Source: Nitrosopumilaceae archaeon
Lineage (GTDB): Archaea; Thermoproteota; Nitrososphaeria; Nitrososphaerales; Nitrosopumilaceae
DNA: 61,360 nucleotides
Direction of reading: 5' to 3'
NCBI GenBank assembly: GCA_022823825.1
Contig: JAJEHG010000002.1
Location: forward strand, 1-61,360
Part shown: one piece after another, positions 45,113 to 54,358 of the stretch
How positions within the stretch are numbered: position 1 is the first letter of the stretch
How the letters are laid out: each line of letters opens with the position of its first letter
Notes under the pieces: generated by a model
Seen by the model: the letters and a program-made list of their open reading frames with translations, nothing else
What the model was told of the DNA's origin: nothing
The model's database searches: none
Translations under genes and position numbers: made by a program

Positions 45113-45958
45113 GTGCCACGAACATTTGCCGTGATTGGGGATCCGATCGATCACTCACTCTCGCCGCACATGCACAGCGCCGCGTTCAGGCATCTGGGAA
45201 TGAACGACTGCTCGTACATAGCATACCGCATACCAAGGGGCGAGCTTGCGCACGGAATCGAGTCGCTCCTAAAGATAGGGATTGCGGGATTCAACGTCAC
45301 CATACCCCACAAGGTGGAGGTCATGCGCCACCTGTCAAAGACAGACGAGACGTGCAGCATGGTTGGCGCCGCAAACACGGTAGAGGTTGCCGGCGACGGG
45401 TCGCTCAAGGGATACAACACCGACGTCGAGGGGTTTGCAGATCCGCTCCGCAGGAGGTCAATCAGCCTCAAGGGGGCCTCGGTGCTGCTGCTGGGCGCGG
45501 GAGGCGCCGCGAGGGCCGTCATTGCGGCACTGGCAAGACTCGGAGACACGTCAGACATTACCATTGCAAACCGCACCCCAAAGGCCGCCTCGGAGATGGC
45601 CGATCTCGCAGGACTCGCGGGCCTGCCCAACGCCAGGGCCGCCCCGCTGTCGGAGGCCGACCAGATCGCTAATGGGTGCAACGTAATAATCAACGCCACC
45701 TCGATAGGGTTGCCGGCGTCAGCCGAGAAGACCATTCCGATATCCCCAGAGTCCATTAATAGGGACGACGTCGTATACGACACGGTATACATGCCCATGA
45801 AGACCGACCTCATACAGAAGGGCAAGGAGAGGGGCGCCACGTGCATAATGGGATACGAGATGCTGCTGGGGCAGGCCGCCAGGGCCTTTGAGATATGGCA
45901 CGGGGTCGGCGCCCCCCGGGACGCGATGAAGAGGGCCCTGCTGGGGGTGGGGGCATGA
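45113..45958 (+). CDS. aroE: Shikimate dehydrogenase
   Basis: A 281-residue AroE, reducing 3-dehydroshikimate with NADPH. Substrate-binding SLSPHMHSAAF, the catalytic NVTIPHK lysine motif, GAANTV, and the nucleotide-binding LLGAGGAARAV with ANRTPK are all present. GTG 45113 (MPRTFAVIGDP) is about 27 nt after the TATA box; the frame also allows GTG 45098. First gene of a shikimate cluster; its stop overlaps the aroK ATG (ATGA). Confidence 0.95.
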   Translation: MPRTFAVIGDPIDHSLSPHMHSAAFRHLGMNDCSYIAYRIPRGELAHGIESLLKIGIAGFNVTIPHKVEVMRHLSKTDETCSMVGAANTVEVAGDGSLKGYNTDVEGFADPLRRRSISLKGASVLLLGAGGAARAVIAALARLGDTSDITIANRTPKAASEMADLAGLAGLPNARAAPLSEADQIANGCNVIINATSIGLPASAEKTIPISPESINRDDVVYDTVYMPMKTDLIQKGKERGATCIMGYEMLLGQAARAFEIWHGVGAPRDAMKRALLGVGA

Positions 45959-46884
45959 CGGCCCGGGGGCAGAAGAGCGCGGGCGCCACCGTGCACGGCG
46001 CCGTATCGCTGGTAAACGCACTGGCCACCAGAAAGGGGGCCACCCTTGGCGTGGCGCTCAGGGTGGAGGCCGACGTGCTTGCAGTACCGGGCAGGAGCGG
46101 GATCACGGTGGCAAGAAAGGACGGGCGGAAGGAGGGCGAGGGGCGCCCCAGGGAGGGCAGGCGGCGGCCAAACCACCCGTTTAGCTCGAGGCTGATACAG
46201 AAGACCGTGCAGCACGTCGTCCCAAAGTCCAAGCTAGAGTCAAACAGGATAGAGATATCCATATCATCGGAGATGCCCGCAGGCTTTGGGCTGAAGAGCT
46301 CGAGCGCCATATCGTCTGCCGTGGCCCTCGCGTGCGACAGGGCGTTCGGGCTCCGCATGTCGGACCACCAGATACTCCTTGCAGGCGTGGAGGCGTCCAT
46401 CGCATCAAAGGTAAGCATCACGGGCGCGTACGACGACGCCTGCTCATGCTACTACGGGGGGTTCAACGTAACCGACAACGCGAGGCGGCGCCTCGTGCGG
46501 CACCAGCGCGCGCCCCGCGGCATGTCGGCGGTGATATTCATACCAAAGAGCAGGAGGCGCGGAAACCTCAAGAGGCTCAAGCTGCTCGAAGAAGCCTTTG
46601 AAGGCGCGTGGCGCCTGGCAAAGCGGGCGGAGTACTGGAAGGCCATGACAATAAACGGGCTGGCAACCGCGTCCGTGCTCGGCTCCGACCCCGAGCTCGT
46701 GGCCAGGCTGGTCGAGAAGGGGGCCGTGGCCGCGTCCGTGTCCGGAAACGGCCCCGCCGTCGCCGCGGTCGCCAGGGACGCCGACGTGCAGGGGGTCAGC
46801 AAGGTGTTTGCGGCCGCGATGGAGGGCAGAACGATAGTGTCGGGACTGAGCAACAAGAAGGCAGAGGCCCATGACATACTGTAG
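45955..46884 (+). CDS. aroK: Archaeal shikimate kinase (GHMP type)
   Basis: A 309-residue GHMP-fold shikimate kinase, the archaeal replacement for bacterial AroK, phosphorylating shikimate at O3. The ATP loop is MPAGFGLKSSSAISSA. Also seen are the N-terminal GAVSLVNALATRKGATLGV, TGAYDDACSCYYGGF and the C-terminal SGNGPAVAAVA. A basic hydrophilic insert (DGRKEGEGRPREGRRRP) is near residue 65. It overlaps aroE by 4 nt and aroA by 14 nt, consistent with coupled translation of successive pathway steps. Confidence 0.92.
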   Translation: MTARGQKSAGATVHGAVSLVNALATRKGATLGVALRVEADVLAVPGRSGITVARKDGRKEGEGRPREGRRRPNHPFSSRLIQKTVQHVVPKSKLESNRIEISISSEMPAGFGLKSSSAISSAVALACDRAFGLRMSDHQILLAGVEASIASKVSITGAYDDACSCYYGGFNVTDNARRRLVRHQRAPRGMSAVIFIPKSRRRGNLKRLKLLEEAFEGAWRLAKRAEYWKAMTINGLATASVLGSDPELVARLVEKGAVAASVSGNGPAVAAVARDADVQGVSKVFAAAMEGRTIVSGLSNKKAEAHDIL

Positions 46885-48238
46885 CGTGTCAAGGTCCGCG
46901 CTCTCAGGGACCGTCAGGTGCCCCCCAAGCAAGAGCTATACGCACAGGGCCATATTCCTGTCCGCGCTCGCAGATTCGGGGGGCGGAAGGGTGTCAAACG
47001 TCCTGCGCTCGGCGGACACGGACGCCACCATAGAGGCGTGCAGGAGGCTGGGCGCGTCAATCAGGGTGGAGGCAGGTCACGGCAACGGGGCAGAAGCAGG
47101 CACCCTTACCGTCACGGACCCCATACGGAAGGCCCGCGGCCACGGCGGGGGTGGCGGCGGCGCGGAGGCCGTACGGATTGACGCGGCAAACTCCGGAACC
47201 ACGATCAGGATTGCCGCGGGGGTGGCGGCCCTGCTTGACGGACGCACCGAGCTCACGGGGGACGCCAGCCTCAGGACCCGCCCCATGCAGCCGCTGCTTG
47301 ACGCGCTCTCCGCAATGGGCGCCTCGTGCAGTTCCGCGGACGGCCGCCCCCCGCTGCGCGTACGCGGGCCCATACGCGGGGGCGCCGTGGAAATACCGGG
47401 AAACGTCTCAAGCCAGTTTGTCACGTCGCTGTTTCTGTGCGCGCCCAGGACGGACTCCGGGATGAGCATCACAATAGAGGGGGGCATGGTCTCAAGGCCC
47501 TACCTGGAGTCCACCATCAGCGCGATGCGCGAGTTCGGCGTGTCGGTCCAGACCCAGGTGCCCTACAGGAGGTACCGCATAGCGCCGCAGAGAATCAGCC
47601 CGCCGGCCGGCGGGTTTGCCGTGCCGTCTGACGCCTCCAGCCTGGCCCTGCTGCTGGCAGCCGCCGCCCTCAACGGCGGGAATGTCGCAGTCGAGGCCCA
47701 GATGGGGGCGCTCCCGCAGGGGGACGAGGCGTTCATAGACATGCTCGAGTCGATGGGGGCGTCCATAGAGATAGCGGATACTGCAGGCGGCGAGACGGTG
47801 CGCGTCGGCATGCCGGACGGCGGCCTGAGCGGGGGCAGGTTTGACCTTGGAAACCATCCGGACCTGCTGCCGCCGCTTGCCATAATGGCGCTCGGGTGCG
47901 GCGACAGCCTCGAGATCTCCAACGTGGGGCATGCGCGCCTAAAAGAGACGGACAGGATATCCATACTGGCAAGGGAGCTTCCAAAGCTCGGAGTGGAGGT
48001 AGACGAGCGAGAGGACGGGCTGGTGGTAGGCGCGGGCGCGGCGGCGCCCCAAGGCGGCGACGGCGCCACGCGCCTGAATCCGGAAAACGACCACAGGCTC
48101 TTCATGGCGCTCTGCATAGCTGCCATGCGGGCGGGCGGCGAGTACGCGATATCGGACCCCGGGTCAGTCTCAGTGTCATATCCCGGATTCGTAGGGGACA
48201 TGGTGGCGCTGGGCGCCCGCATAAGGGATGCCGCGTGA
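46871..48238 (+). CDS. aroA: EPSP synthase (3-phosphoshikimate 1-carboxyvinyltransferase)
   Basis: A 455-residue EPSP synthase that joins phosphoenolpyruvate to shikimate-3-phosphate. Visible motifs are PPSKSYTHRAIFLSALA, NSGTTIRIAAGV, SSQFVTSLFL, FAVPSDASSLALLLAAA and the active-site LKETDRISI; NDHRLFMAL closes the fold. A Gly run (GHGGGGGG, near residue 90) is an insert. Its start overlaps the end of aroK by 14 nt. The next gene, aroC, has its own promoter. Confidence 0.95.
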   Translation: MTYCSVSRSALSGTVRCPPSKSYTHRAIFLSALADSGGGRVSNVLRSADTDATIEACRRLGASIRVEAGHGNGAEAGTLTVTDPIRKARGHGGGGGGAEAVRIDAANSGTTIRIAAGVAALLDGRTELTGDASLRTRPMQPLLDALSAMGASCSSADGRPPLRVRGPIRGGAVEIPGNVSSQFVTSLFLCAPRTDSGMSITIEGGMVSRPYLESTISAMREFGVSVQTQVPYRRYRIAPQRISPPAGGFAVPSDASSLALLLAAAALNGGNVAVEAQMGALPQGDEAFIDMLESMGASIEIADTAGGETVRVGMPDGGLSGGRFDLGNHPDLLPPLAIMALGCGDSLEISNVGHARLKETDRISILARELPKLGVEVDEREDGLVVGAGAAAPQGGDGATRLNPENDHRLFMALCIAAMRAGGEYAISDPGSVSVSYPGFVGDMVALGARIRDAA

Positions 48239-48410
48239 GCGCGGCGCCTGCATTTTAATATGATTATATGTGATGCGACGGGGTTGCGGGGGAGGTCAGG
48301 CGGCGCCTCGGCGGTGACGGTGGGGCAGGCGGCGCCAACAGCGACAGCTGCCGCGGCCCGGCCGCCTTGCAATTATTATGAATTATAAGCACGTGTATGA
48401 GATTGCATGC
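48239..48410. other. aroA-aroC intergenic region with promoter
   Basis: 172 bp with a TATA box AATTATAAGC at 48381-48390 for aroC. An 18-nt segment AGCGACAGCTGCCGCGGC near 48345 also occurs at 32701. Confidence 0.45.
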
Positions 48411-49556
48411 GTGTCCCGAAACAGCATGGGCCAGAGACTCGTACTGACAAGCTTTGGCGAGAGTCACGGCAGTACGGTAGGGGCCGTGCTTGACGGGTGC
48501 CCGGCAGGACTGGAACTGGCAGAGGACGACATACAGCCCATGCTTGACTGGAGGAAGCCCGGGCAGAGCGCCGTTACGACGCAGCGCAAGGAGGACGACA
48601 GGGCCAAGATCGTCTCAGGCACGTACCGCGGGCGCACGACGGGCGCGCCCATTACGATAACCATAACAAACTCCGACCAGCGCTCAGAGGACTATGAGGG
48701 CATGCAGTCCAAGCCGAGGCCGGGCCACTCGGACTATACGGCCATGATAAAGTACGGCCGCTTCAACGACTACAGGGGCGGAGGCAGGTTCTCCGGCAGG
48801 CTGACGGCCGCGAACGTGGTGGGCGGCGCGATTGCAAGAAAGCTCATCAAGGAATCGCTGAACATAGAGACCTGCTCCTACGTGCAGCAGATAGGGCGCA
48901 TCAAGATGGAAGTGCAGGCAGTCGGGGCGGCCGCGCACGACGGTCCCGGGCGCCGTTACGACCAGTCCCAGATATATGGAAACGAGGCGAGGTGCCCGGA
49001 CCCGGAGGTGGCAGAGTCCATGAGGAGCTCCATACTGGATGCGAAGAGAAAGGGCGACTCGCTTGGCGGCGTCATAAGGTCGGTTACAACAGGCGTCCCC
49101 ACGGGGCTCGGCGAGCCCATCTTCGGCTCGCTCGAGTCCGATCTCAGCGCGGCCATGTTCTCCATCCCGTCGGTAAAGGGCGTGGAGTTCGGATCAGGGT
49201 TTGCCGGCTCCGGCATCCTGGGCTCCGAGAACAACGACGCGTTTTACGTGACGGAGGATGACAGCGGCGCAAAAAGTGTCGCCACCCACACAAACAACGC
49301 GGGCGGCATACTGGGCGGCATATCAAACAGCATGCCCATAACAATGCGCGTGGCCTTTAAGCCCGCATCGTCCATACCGCGGGAGCAGGCCACGGTAAAC
49401 GTCGACACCATGAGCAGCGACACCCTGCGCGTGGGCGGGAGGCACGACCCGTGCGTGGTGCCCCGGGCGCCGCCCGTGGTCGACTCGCTGGTCTCCCTCG
49501 TGATTGCGGACCACGCGCTGGTGTCAGGACACATCAAGCCGGTGCTGGAAAGATGA
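48411..49556 (+). CDS. aroC: Chorismate synthase
   Basis: A 381-residue FMN-dependent chorismate synthase. The N-terminal signature GQRLVLTSFGESHGSTVGA is seen, then RPGHSDYTAMIKYG, GGGRFSGRLTAANVVGGAIA, and the C-terminal RVGGRHDPCVVPRAPPVVD. The start is GTG 48411, about 26 nt after AATTATAAGC; ATG 48378 would overlap that box. The ATGA overlap with the next gene (49553-49556) couples it to the enzyme that uses its product, chorismate. Confidence 0.95.
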   Translation: MSRNSMGQRLVLTSFGESHGSTVGAVLDGCPAGLELAEDDIQPMLDWRKPGQSAVTTQRKEDDRAKIVSGTYRGRTTGAPITITITNSDQRSEDYEGMQSKPRPGHSDYTAMIKYGRFNDYRGGGRFSGRLTAANVVGGAIARKLIKESLNIETCSYVQQIGRIKMEVQAVGAAAHDGPGRRYDQSQIYGNEARCPDPEVAESMRSSILDAKRKGDSLGGVIRSVTTGVPTGLGEPIFGSLESDLSAAMFSIPSVKGVEFGSGFAGSGILGSENNDAFYVTEDDSGAKSVATHTNNAGGILGGISNSMPITMRVAFKPASSIPREQATVNVDTMSSDTLRVGGRHDPCVVPRAPPVVDSLVSLVIADHALVSGHIKPVLER

Positions 49557-51073
49557 CAGAAGACGAACTGGGCGAGCTGCGCGAGGAGATTGGCCGCGTC
49601 ACGATCGAGATGGCCAAGCTCTTCGTCAAGAGGGCCGAGATCTCATCTGACATAGGCAGGGCCAAAAAAGAGATCGGCATGGGGATCACCGACGAGTCGC
49701 GAGAAGAGCAGCTCCGCGGCATCGTGCTTGACGCGTGCAGGAGGGAGCTGGGGGGCAAGGGCGGCGGCGACAGCAGCAGCAGTGCAGCGGGCCCTGCACC
49801 GCAAGAGGCCGCGGTGTACAGGTTCCTGAACTTTCTGCTGGGAGAGTCCGCAGTAATACAGTCACAGTACCGCAGGGGCGGCGGCCCCGGACACCAGCCC
49901 GTATGCGCGGCGGAGTGCTGCCAGCCGGCCACCGAAAGCGGCGGCGGGGAGGGCGGCCCCACGCACCTGTCCGTATTCCAGGCCGCAAAGAGGCTGGAGG
50001 CGGAGGAGGGCAGGCAGATAATCCACATGGAGGTGGGCGAGCCGGACTACATGCCGCCGGGCGCGGTGGCGACCGCGCTCTCCGAGTCGTACGGCAGGGG
50101 GCACATCAGGTATGAGAGCCCCAGGGGGATGCCGGCGCTCCTAGACGCCCTTGCCGAGTACGGCTCCAAGAGGTTTGGCGCCAGTATCGGGCCGGGCAAC
50201 GTGGCGGTCACCCCGGGGGGCCGCTTTGCCGTGTTTGCCGCCATGTCCGCGCTTCTGGGCCCCGGCGACGAGGCCATAATAATGGAGCCCGCGTGGCCCG
50301 CGTACAGGGACTGCGCCGCGTACGCGGGGGCGAGGGTGCGCGCCGTGCAGGCCTCGCTTGACGAGTCGTGGATGCCCTCAATCCGGGACATATCAGACGC
50401 AGTAAGCCCCAGCACCAAGATGATAATACTGAACTATCCAAACAACCCCACCGGCGCGGTCCTGCGGCCGGACATAATGGACGGCATAATGGAGATCGCG
50501 TCGGACCGGGGCATCTACGTGCTGGGCGACGAGATATACTCCGAGTACGTCAGGGGGGCCAAGCCGTGGAGGAGCGTCGCGTCGTACGGGTACCAGAACG
50601 CCATCGCGGTCCAGTCATTCTCAAAGTCGCACGCCATGACGGGGCTCCGCATCGGGTACGCAGTGGCAGACGGGCACGTGATCGACAAGATTGCGTCGCT
50701 CCTGTCGCTCTGCATGACAAGCGTCCCCGCTCCCGTGCAGCACGCGGCGCTGTCCGCCGTCGGCCAGGACGTGTCGGGCAACGCCCGCACCATATCTGAG
50801 AGGCTCGACGTCCTCGCGTCCGAGGCCCGTAAGATGGGCATGGAGTACGCGGAGCCGGACGGCGCCATGTACCTGTTTGTGCGGGTCGGCACGGACGGGG
50901 CGCGCCTTGCGGAACGGCTGCTCTCCGAGTGCGGGGTTGCCGTGGCGCCCGGCTCGGGGTTCGGCGAGAACTACCGGGACTACATCAGGCTATCGGCCGC
51001 ATGCGAGGACGCAAACAGACTAATTGAGGGAATGAATATATTAAAGAGCATGCTAGACGGAGGACATACGTAA
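49553..51073 (+). CDS. Chorismate mutase-aminotransferase fusion
   Basis: A 506-residue protein. Residues 1-110 are an AroQ-type chorismate mutase (LRREEIGRVTIEMAKLFVKRAE-like helix LGELREEIGRVTIEMAKLF, ISSDIGRAKKEIG). A Gly/Ser-rich linker (about 78-92 and 120-140) leads to a class I PLP aminotransferase: MEVGEPDYMPP, NYPNNPTGAVL, YVLGDEIYSEY and the PLP-lysine SFSKSHAMTGLR. It would make prephenate and transaminate prephenate or the aromatic keto acids. It overlaps aroC by 4 nt and tyrA by 1 nt, placing it between chorismate synthesis and prephenate dehydrogenase. Confidence 0.9.
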   Translation: MTEDELGELREEIGRVTIEMAKLFVKRAEISSDIGRAKKEIGMGITDESREEQLRGIVLDACRRELGGKGGGDSSSSAAGPAPQEAAVYRFLNFLLGESAVIQSQYRRGGGPGHQPVCAAECCQPATESGGGEGGPTHLSVFQAAKRLEAEEGRQIIHMEVGEPDYMPPGAVATALSESYGRGHIRYESPRGMPALLDALAEYGSKRFGASIGPGNVAVTPGGRFAVFAAMSALLGPGDEAIIMEPAWPAYRDCAAYAGARVRAVQASLDESWMPSIRDISDAVSPSTKMIILNYPNNPTGAVLRPDIMDGIMEIASDRGIYVLGDEIYSEYVRGAKPWRSVASYGYQNAIAVQSFSKSHAMTGLRIGYAVADGHVIDKIASLLSLCMTSVPAPVQHAALSAVGQDVSGNARTISERLDVLASEARKMGMEYAEPDGAMYLFVRVGTDGARLAERLLSECGVAVAPGSGFGENYRDYIRLSAACEDANRLIEGMNILKSMLDGGHT

Positions 51074-51945
51074 TGGCCGCGGCTAGAAGGAAGAACAGGC
51101 GCCTGACGGTGATAGGGGCCGGGGGCCAGATGGGCAGCTGGTTTGCAAAGTACTTTCTTGACCAGGGCTTTGTAGTGACCGGGTACGACTCGGAGAGGGA
51201 CGTCACCGTCAGGGGCATAGAGACGGCCCAGTCGCTTGTGTCCGGCGTGCTGAACACCGACTACGTGGTGCTGTGCACCCCGACCAGGAGGACGCCGGAG
51301 ATCATAAGGCTGATTGCAAAGGAGATGCCAAAGGGCACCTACCTGATAGAGATATCCTCCGAAAAGTCAAAGGTGGTCTCGTCGCTCTCAAAGATGCCCG
51401 CCAAGGTCAACCCCATATGCATACACCCCATGTTCGGGCCGGGCATCCGCGCCATAAAGGGGCAGAACATCATATCGGTCCCGATACGGGACGCCAAGAA
51501 GGAGCTTACCGTGGTAAAGTCGCTGTTTGCCGGCGCGAACTTTGTCACGATAGACGCCGCCGAACACGACAAAAAGATAGCCGTCATACTGGGCCTCACG
51601 CACCTGCTCAACCTGGTCTTTGCAAACATCATATCAAAGGACGAAAAGGTGCTGCTGACAGAAAAGATGTCGGGCACCACGTTCCGGCTGCAAAAGACGC
51701 TTGCCGAGAGCATAATGACAGAGTCCCCGGAGCTCATAGAGACCATCATTGCAAACCCCGAGATCAGGAGGGTGGCCGAAGAGTTCTGGAAGGACATAGG
51801 CAGGCTGCTGACCGCAGTGCAGGAGTCAAAGACCGACGAGGTGATAGGATACATCACCGACTGCCAGGATCGCCTTGCGGAGCACACCGACATCAAGGAG
51901 TCGTACAAGAGAATGACAAAGATGGTAAAGGTAGTTGAAAAGTAG
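51073..51945 (+). CDS. tyrA: Prephenate dehydrogenase
   Basis: A 290-residue TyrA, oxidising prephenate (or arogenate) towards tyrosine. The Rossmann motif is LTVIGAGGQMGSWFAKYF, followed by DYVVLCTPTRRTPEII, ISSEKSKVV, and the substrate region HPMFGPG; the C-terminal helical domain includes LGLTHLLNLVFANI. The initiation ATG shares its A with the TAA stop of the previous gene. With the upstream fusion it completes a tyrosine route; prephenate dehydratase is not in this window. Confidence 0.93.
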   Translation: MAAARRKNRRLTVIGAGGQMGSWFAKYFLDQGFVVTGYDSERDVTVRGIETAQSLVSGVLNTDYVVLCTPTRRTPEIIRLIAKEMPKGTYLIEISSEKSKVVSSLSKMPAKVNPICIHPMFGPGIRAIKGQNIISVPIRDAKKELTVVKSLFAGANFVTIDAAEHDKKIAVILGLTHLLNLVFANIISKDEKVLLTEKMSGTTFRLQKTLAESIMTESPELIETIIANPEIRRVAEEFWKDIGRLLTAVQESKTDEVIGYITDCQDRLAEHTDIKESYKRMTKMVKVVEK

Positions 51946-52594
51946 CGCCGGGGATGCCGGCAGCAGACTTACCAGAGAGAGAACAGAGGGGCGCGGCCGC
52001 GGCGGCGATGACAGTGGCGGCAGCAATATCAACCGTGATAGCAGCGGCAGGCGCCGCCACAGCAACGGCCGCAGTAACGGCCGCGGCACGTCGGCCGGCA
52101 GAACCTCCAAAGACAAAAGGTACAGAAAGGGGGACGGCGCGCGAGGCGCCGGCCGTCCAGCCGCCTCAAACGGCAGCACGGCGGTGCGCACCACCGGCAT
52201 AGTGACCGCGTTCGTGCGGGATGTCAGAACCGACAAGGTCCTGCTCCTGAGGCGCAGCAACAGGGTAAGGACCATGCGCGGCAAGTGGTCCGGGGTCAGC
52301 GGAATCATAGAGGGCAACGAGAAGCCACTGAACCGCGCGAAAACAGAGATATTCGAGGAGGCGGGGATCGCCAGAAGCAAGATCAGGCTGATAAGAAGCG
52401 CGGACGGCATACGGATAAAGTCGCCGCAGTACAGGAACCACGAGTGGGTCGTGTCGGCGTTCCTGTTTGAGGCCGACAGCCCCCCCGTAAGGCTCAACTG
52501 GGAAAACTCGGACTACAGGTGGGTAAAGATAGCAGAGATGGGCAAGTACGAGACCGTCCCCGACCTTTACAGGGTTATGTCCTGCCTGATATGA
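51935..52594 (+). CDS. Nudix hydrolase with low-complexity N-terminus
   Basis: Up to 219 residues. The C-terminal 145 residues are a Nudix domain: VTAFVRD, VLLLRRSNRVRTMRGKWSGVSG and the Nudix box GIIEGNEKPLNRAKTEIFEE followed by AGI, where Thr replaces the usual Arg of REUXEE. The N-terminal 75 residues are Gly/Ser/Arg/Asn-rich and resemble an RGG-type disordered region. The start is uncertain: TTG 51935 overlaps the tyrA stop, while GTG 52183 would give only the domain. It probably hydrolyses a nucleoside diphosphate derivative; the substrate is unknown. Confidence 0.75.
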   Translation: MKSSAGDAGSRLTRERTEGRGRGGDDSGGSNINRDSSGRRRHSNGRSNGRGTSAGRTSKDKRYRKGDGARGAGRPAASNGSTAVRTTGIVTAFVRDVRTDKVLLLRRSNRVRTMRGKWSGVSGIIEGNEKPLNRAKTEIFEEAGIARSKIRLIRSADGIRIKSPQYRNHEWVVSAFLFEADSPPVRLNWENSDYRWVKIAEMGKYETVPDLYRVMSCLI

Positions 52595-52750
52595 AGGCAG
52601 GCGCGCAGATCAGGCCGGCGCGTGCAGGTTTGCCATCGCGGGCTTAAGGCTTGGCGGCCTGTTCCAGCACTACCTCAGAATAAACTACTCCGGATCACAC
52701 CCGCATCAAGAGATTTTTTCAAAACGATCCCGACGGGGGCAGGGCTGCCG
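52595..52750. other. Short convergent intergenic region
   Basis: About 155 bp between the 3' ends of two convergent genes. A T-run (ATTTTTTC, 52711-52718) may end transcription of the plus-strand cluster. Nothing else seen. Confidence 0.3.
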
Positions 52751-54145
52751 CTACAATGACAGGGTCGTGGCCGCGGCGGCGTTGCGGACCTCGGGCTTTG
52801 CAGGCCCGCCGGCGCGGCTGCCGTCCCCGCTGTCGCCGCCATCGCCGTACTTTTTCTGCTGCGGCAGCATCATGTACACGCACGCCCCGCCGCACATCGT
52901 GCACGGCACGTTGTTTCCGGGGTGCTGCCCGGTCCTGCCGTGTATGCGCGCGGCCTCCTCTGGGTCGATTGAGAGCGCAATCTGCCGCTCCCAGTCAAGC
53001 GTGCGGCGGGCCTCGGTCATCGCGGCGTCCCACTTTATGGCCTTTTCACGCAGCTTTACCAGGTCGCCGGCATGGGCGGCAATCCTGTACGCGATGAGCC
53101 CCGCCTTTACCTCCTCCTCGTTTGGCAGCGCCAGGTGCTCGGACGGCGTCAGGTAGCACAGCAGGTCGACGCCCTCGCTTGCCGACACGGCGGCGCCTAT
53201 GGCGCTTGCAATGTGGTCGTGCCCGGACGCCACGTCGGTTACCAGCGGGCCCAACACGTAGTACGGCACGTCCCCAATCAGCGATTTTGCAAGCCGGACG
53301 TTTGCGGCCACCTCGTTGAGTGGAACGTGTCCGGGCCCCTCCACCATCACCTGCACGTCCTGCTCGTGGGCGCGTCTCGTGAGGCGCGATATGTTGATCA
53401 TCTCCTGCACCTGCAGCTCGTCGTGCGAGTCCAGAATGGAGCCGGGCCTCAGCGCGTCGCCCAGGCTGAAGGTCACGTCGTATTTTTTTGCAATCTCCAC
53501 AAGATAGTCATAGTGCGCGTAGTAGGGGTTCTCCTTGTCGTGCTTTAGCATCCACGCGGCCGTGATGGTGCCGCCCTTGCTGACCACCCCGCCGTGCCGC
53601 CTCACCTTTAGTATGCGCTTTGCAATGTCCTTGGTGATCCCGCAGTGGACCGTGGTATAGTCCACGCCGTCCTTTGCGTTGTTCTCAAACGCGTCAAGGT
53701 AGTCGTCCTCAGTCAGGTTCAGCGGGTTTTTGTGCTCCTCGACGCCATAGTTGTACGCCTCGTATATGGGAACGGTTCCAAACGTTATCGGCGCCTCCTG
53801 CAGCAGCCTGCGCCGTATGCCCTTGACGTCCCCCCCGTCGCTCAGATCCATTATGGTGTCGGCGTGGTACTTTACTGCCACCCGCGCCTTTGCAATCTCG
53901 CCGGGCAGGTCCACGTTGAGCGTGGAGGTCCCGATGTTGACGTTGACCTTTGTCTTGAGCCCGCGCCCTATTCCGACCCGGTGCACCTGTGACTTTTGCG
54001 GGCGGGCGTTGTTGGCAGGTATGATAATGGCGCCAGACGCCATCTTTGACACCAGCCAGTCGGCAGAGACGTCCTCGTCACGCGCGACCTGCCTCATCTC
54101 CTCCGTGACGACGCCGCGCCTTGCAGCGGCCATCTGGGTTGACAT
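52751..54145 (-). CDS. thiC: Phosphomethylpyrimidine synthase ThiC
   Basis: A 464-residue radical-SAM enzyme converting aminoimidazole ribotide to HMP-phosphate for thiamine. Core motifs are KVNVNIGTS, DTIMDLSDGGD, TVHCGITK, SLGDALRPGS, MVEGPGHVPL, and YYVLGPLVTD. The unusual C-terminal cluster motif CTMCGGACVYMM (CxxCx4C) binds the 4Fe-4S cluster. The tail after it is an Asp/Gly/Ser-rich extension. ATG 54145 lies about 26 nt after an ACTTAAATC TATA box (54169-54177), so there is no room for a leader riboswitch. It is near thiDN. Confidence 0.96.
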   Translation of the reverse strand: MSTQMAAARRGVVTEEMRQVARDEDVSADWLVSKMASGAIIIPANNARPQKSQVHRVGIGRGLKTKVNVNIGTSTLNVDLPGEIAKARVAVKYHADTIMDLSDGGDVKGIRRRLLQEAPITFGTVPIYEAYNYGVEEHKNPLNLTEDDYLDAFENNAKDGVDYTTVHCGITKDIAKRILKVRRHGGVVSKGGTITAAWMLKHDKENPYYAHYDYLVEIAKKYDVTFSLGDALRPGSILDSHDELQVQEMINISRLTRRAHEQDVQVMVEGPGHVPLNEVAANVRLAKSLIGDVPYYVLGPLVTDVASGHDHIASAIGAAVSASEGVDLLCYLTPSEHLALPNEEEVKAGLIAYRIAAHAGDLVKLREKAIKWDAAMTEARRTLDWERQIALSIDPEEAARIHGRTGQHPGNNVPCTMCGGACVYMMLPQQKKYGDGGDSGDGSRAGGPAKPEVRNAAAATTLSL

Positions 54146-54358
54146 GCCATGCGCACGGGGCGGCCCGATTTAAGTAGTAAGGAAGGGCGGCCGTCCCCCT
54201 TGCGGCCGGGCACGTCCGCAAATCCGCACCCCAAAAAGCGCACCTGCGTGCCGCGGCTGGGAGAAGCCCCGCAGGTTACGCGCGTCCCGCGATGCCGCGC
54301 GCATGCGCAGGGCCCCGACGCCGGCCGTCCTTAAATACGATATGGACGCACAGTACCC

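Noticed and set aside
54146..54180. TPP riboswitch upstream of thiC
   Set aside because: The TATA box is about 26 nt from the ATG, leaving no leader, and no thi-box-like sequence was seen.
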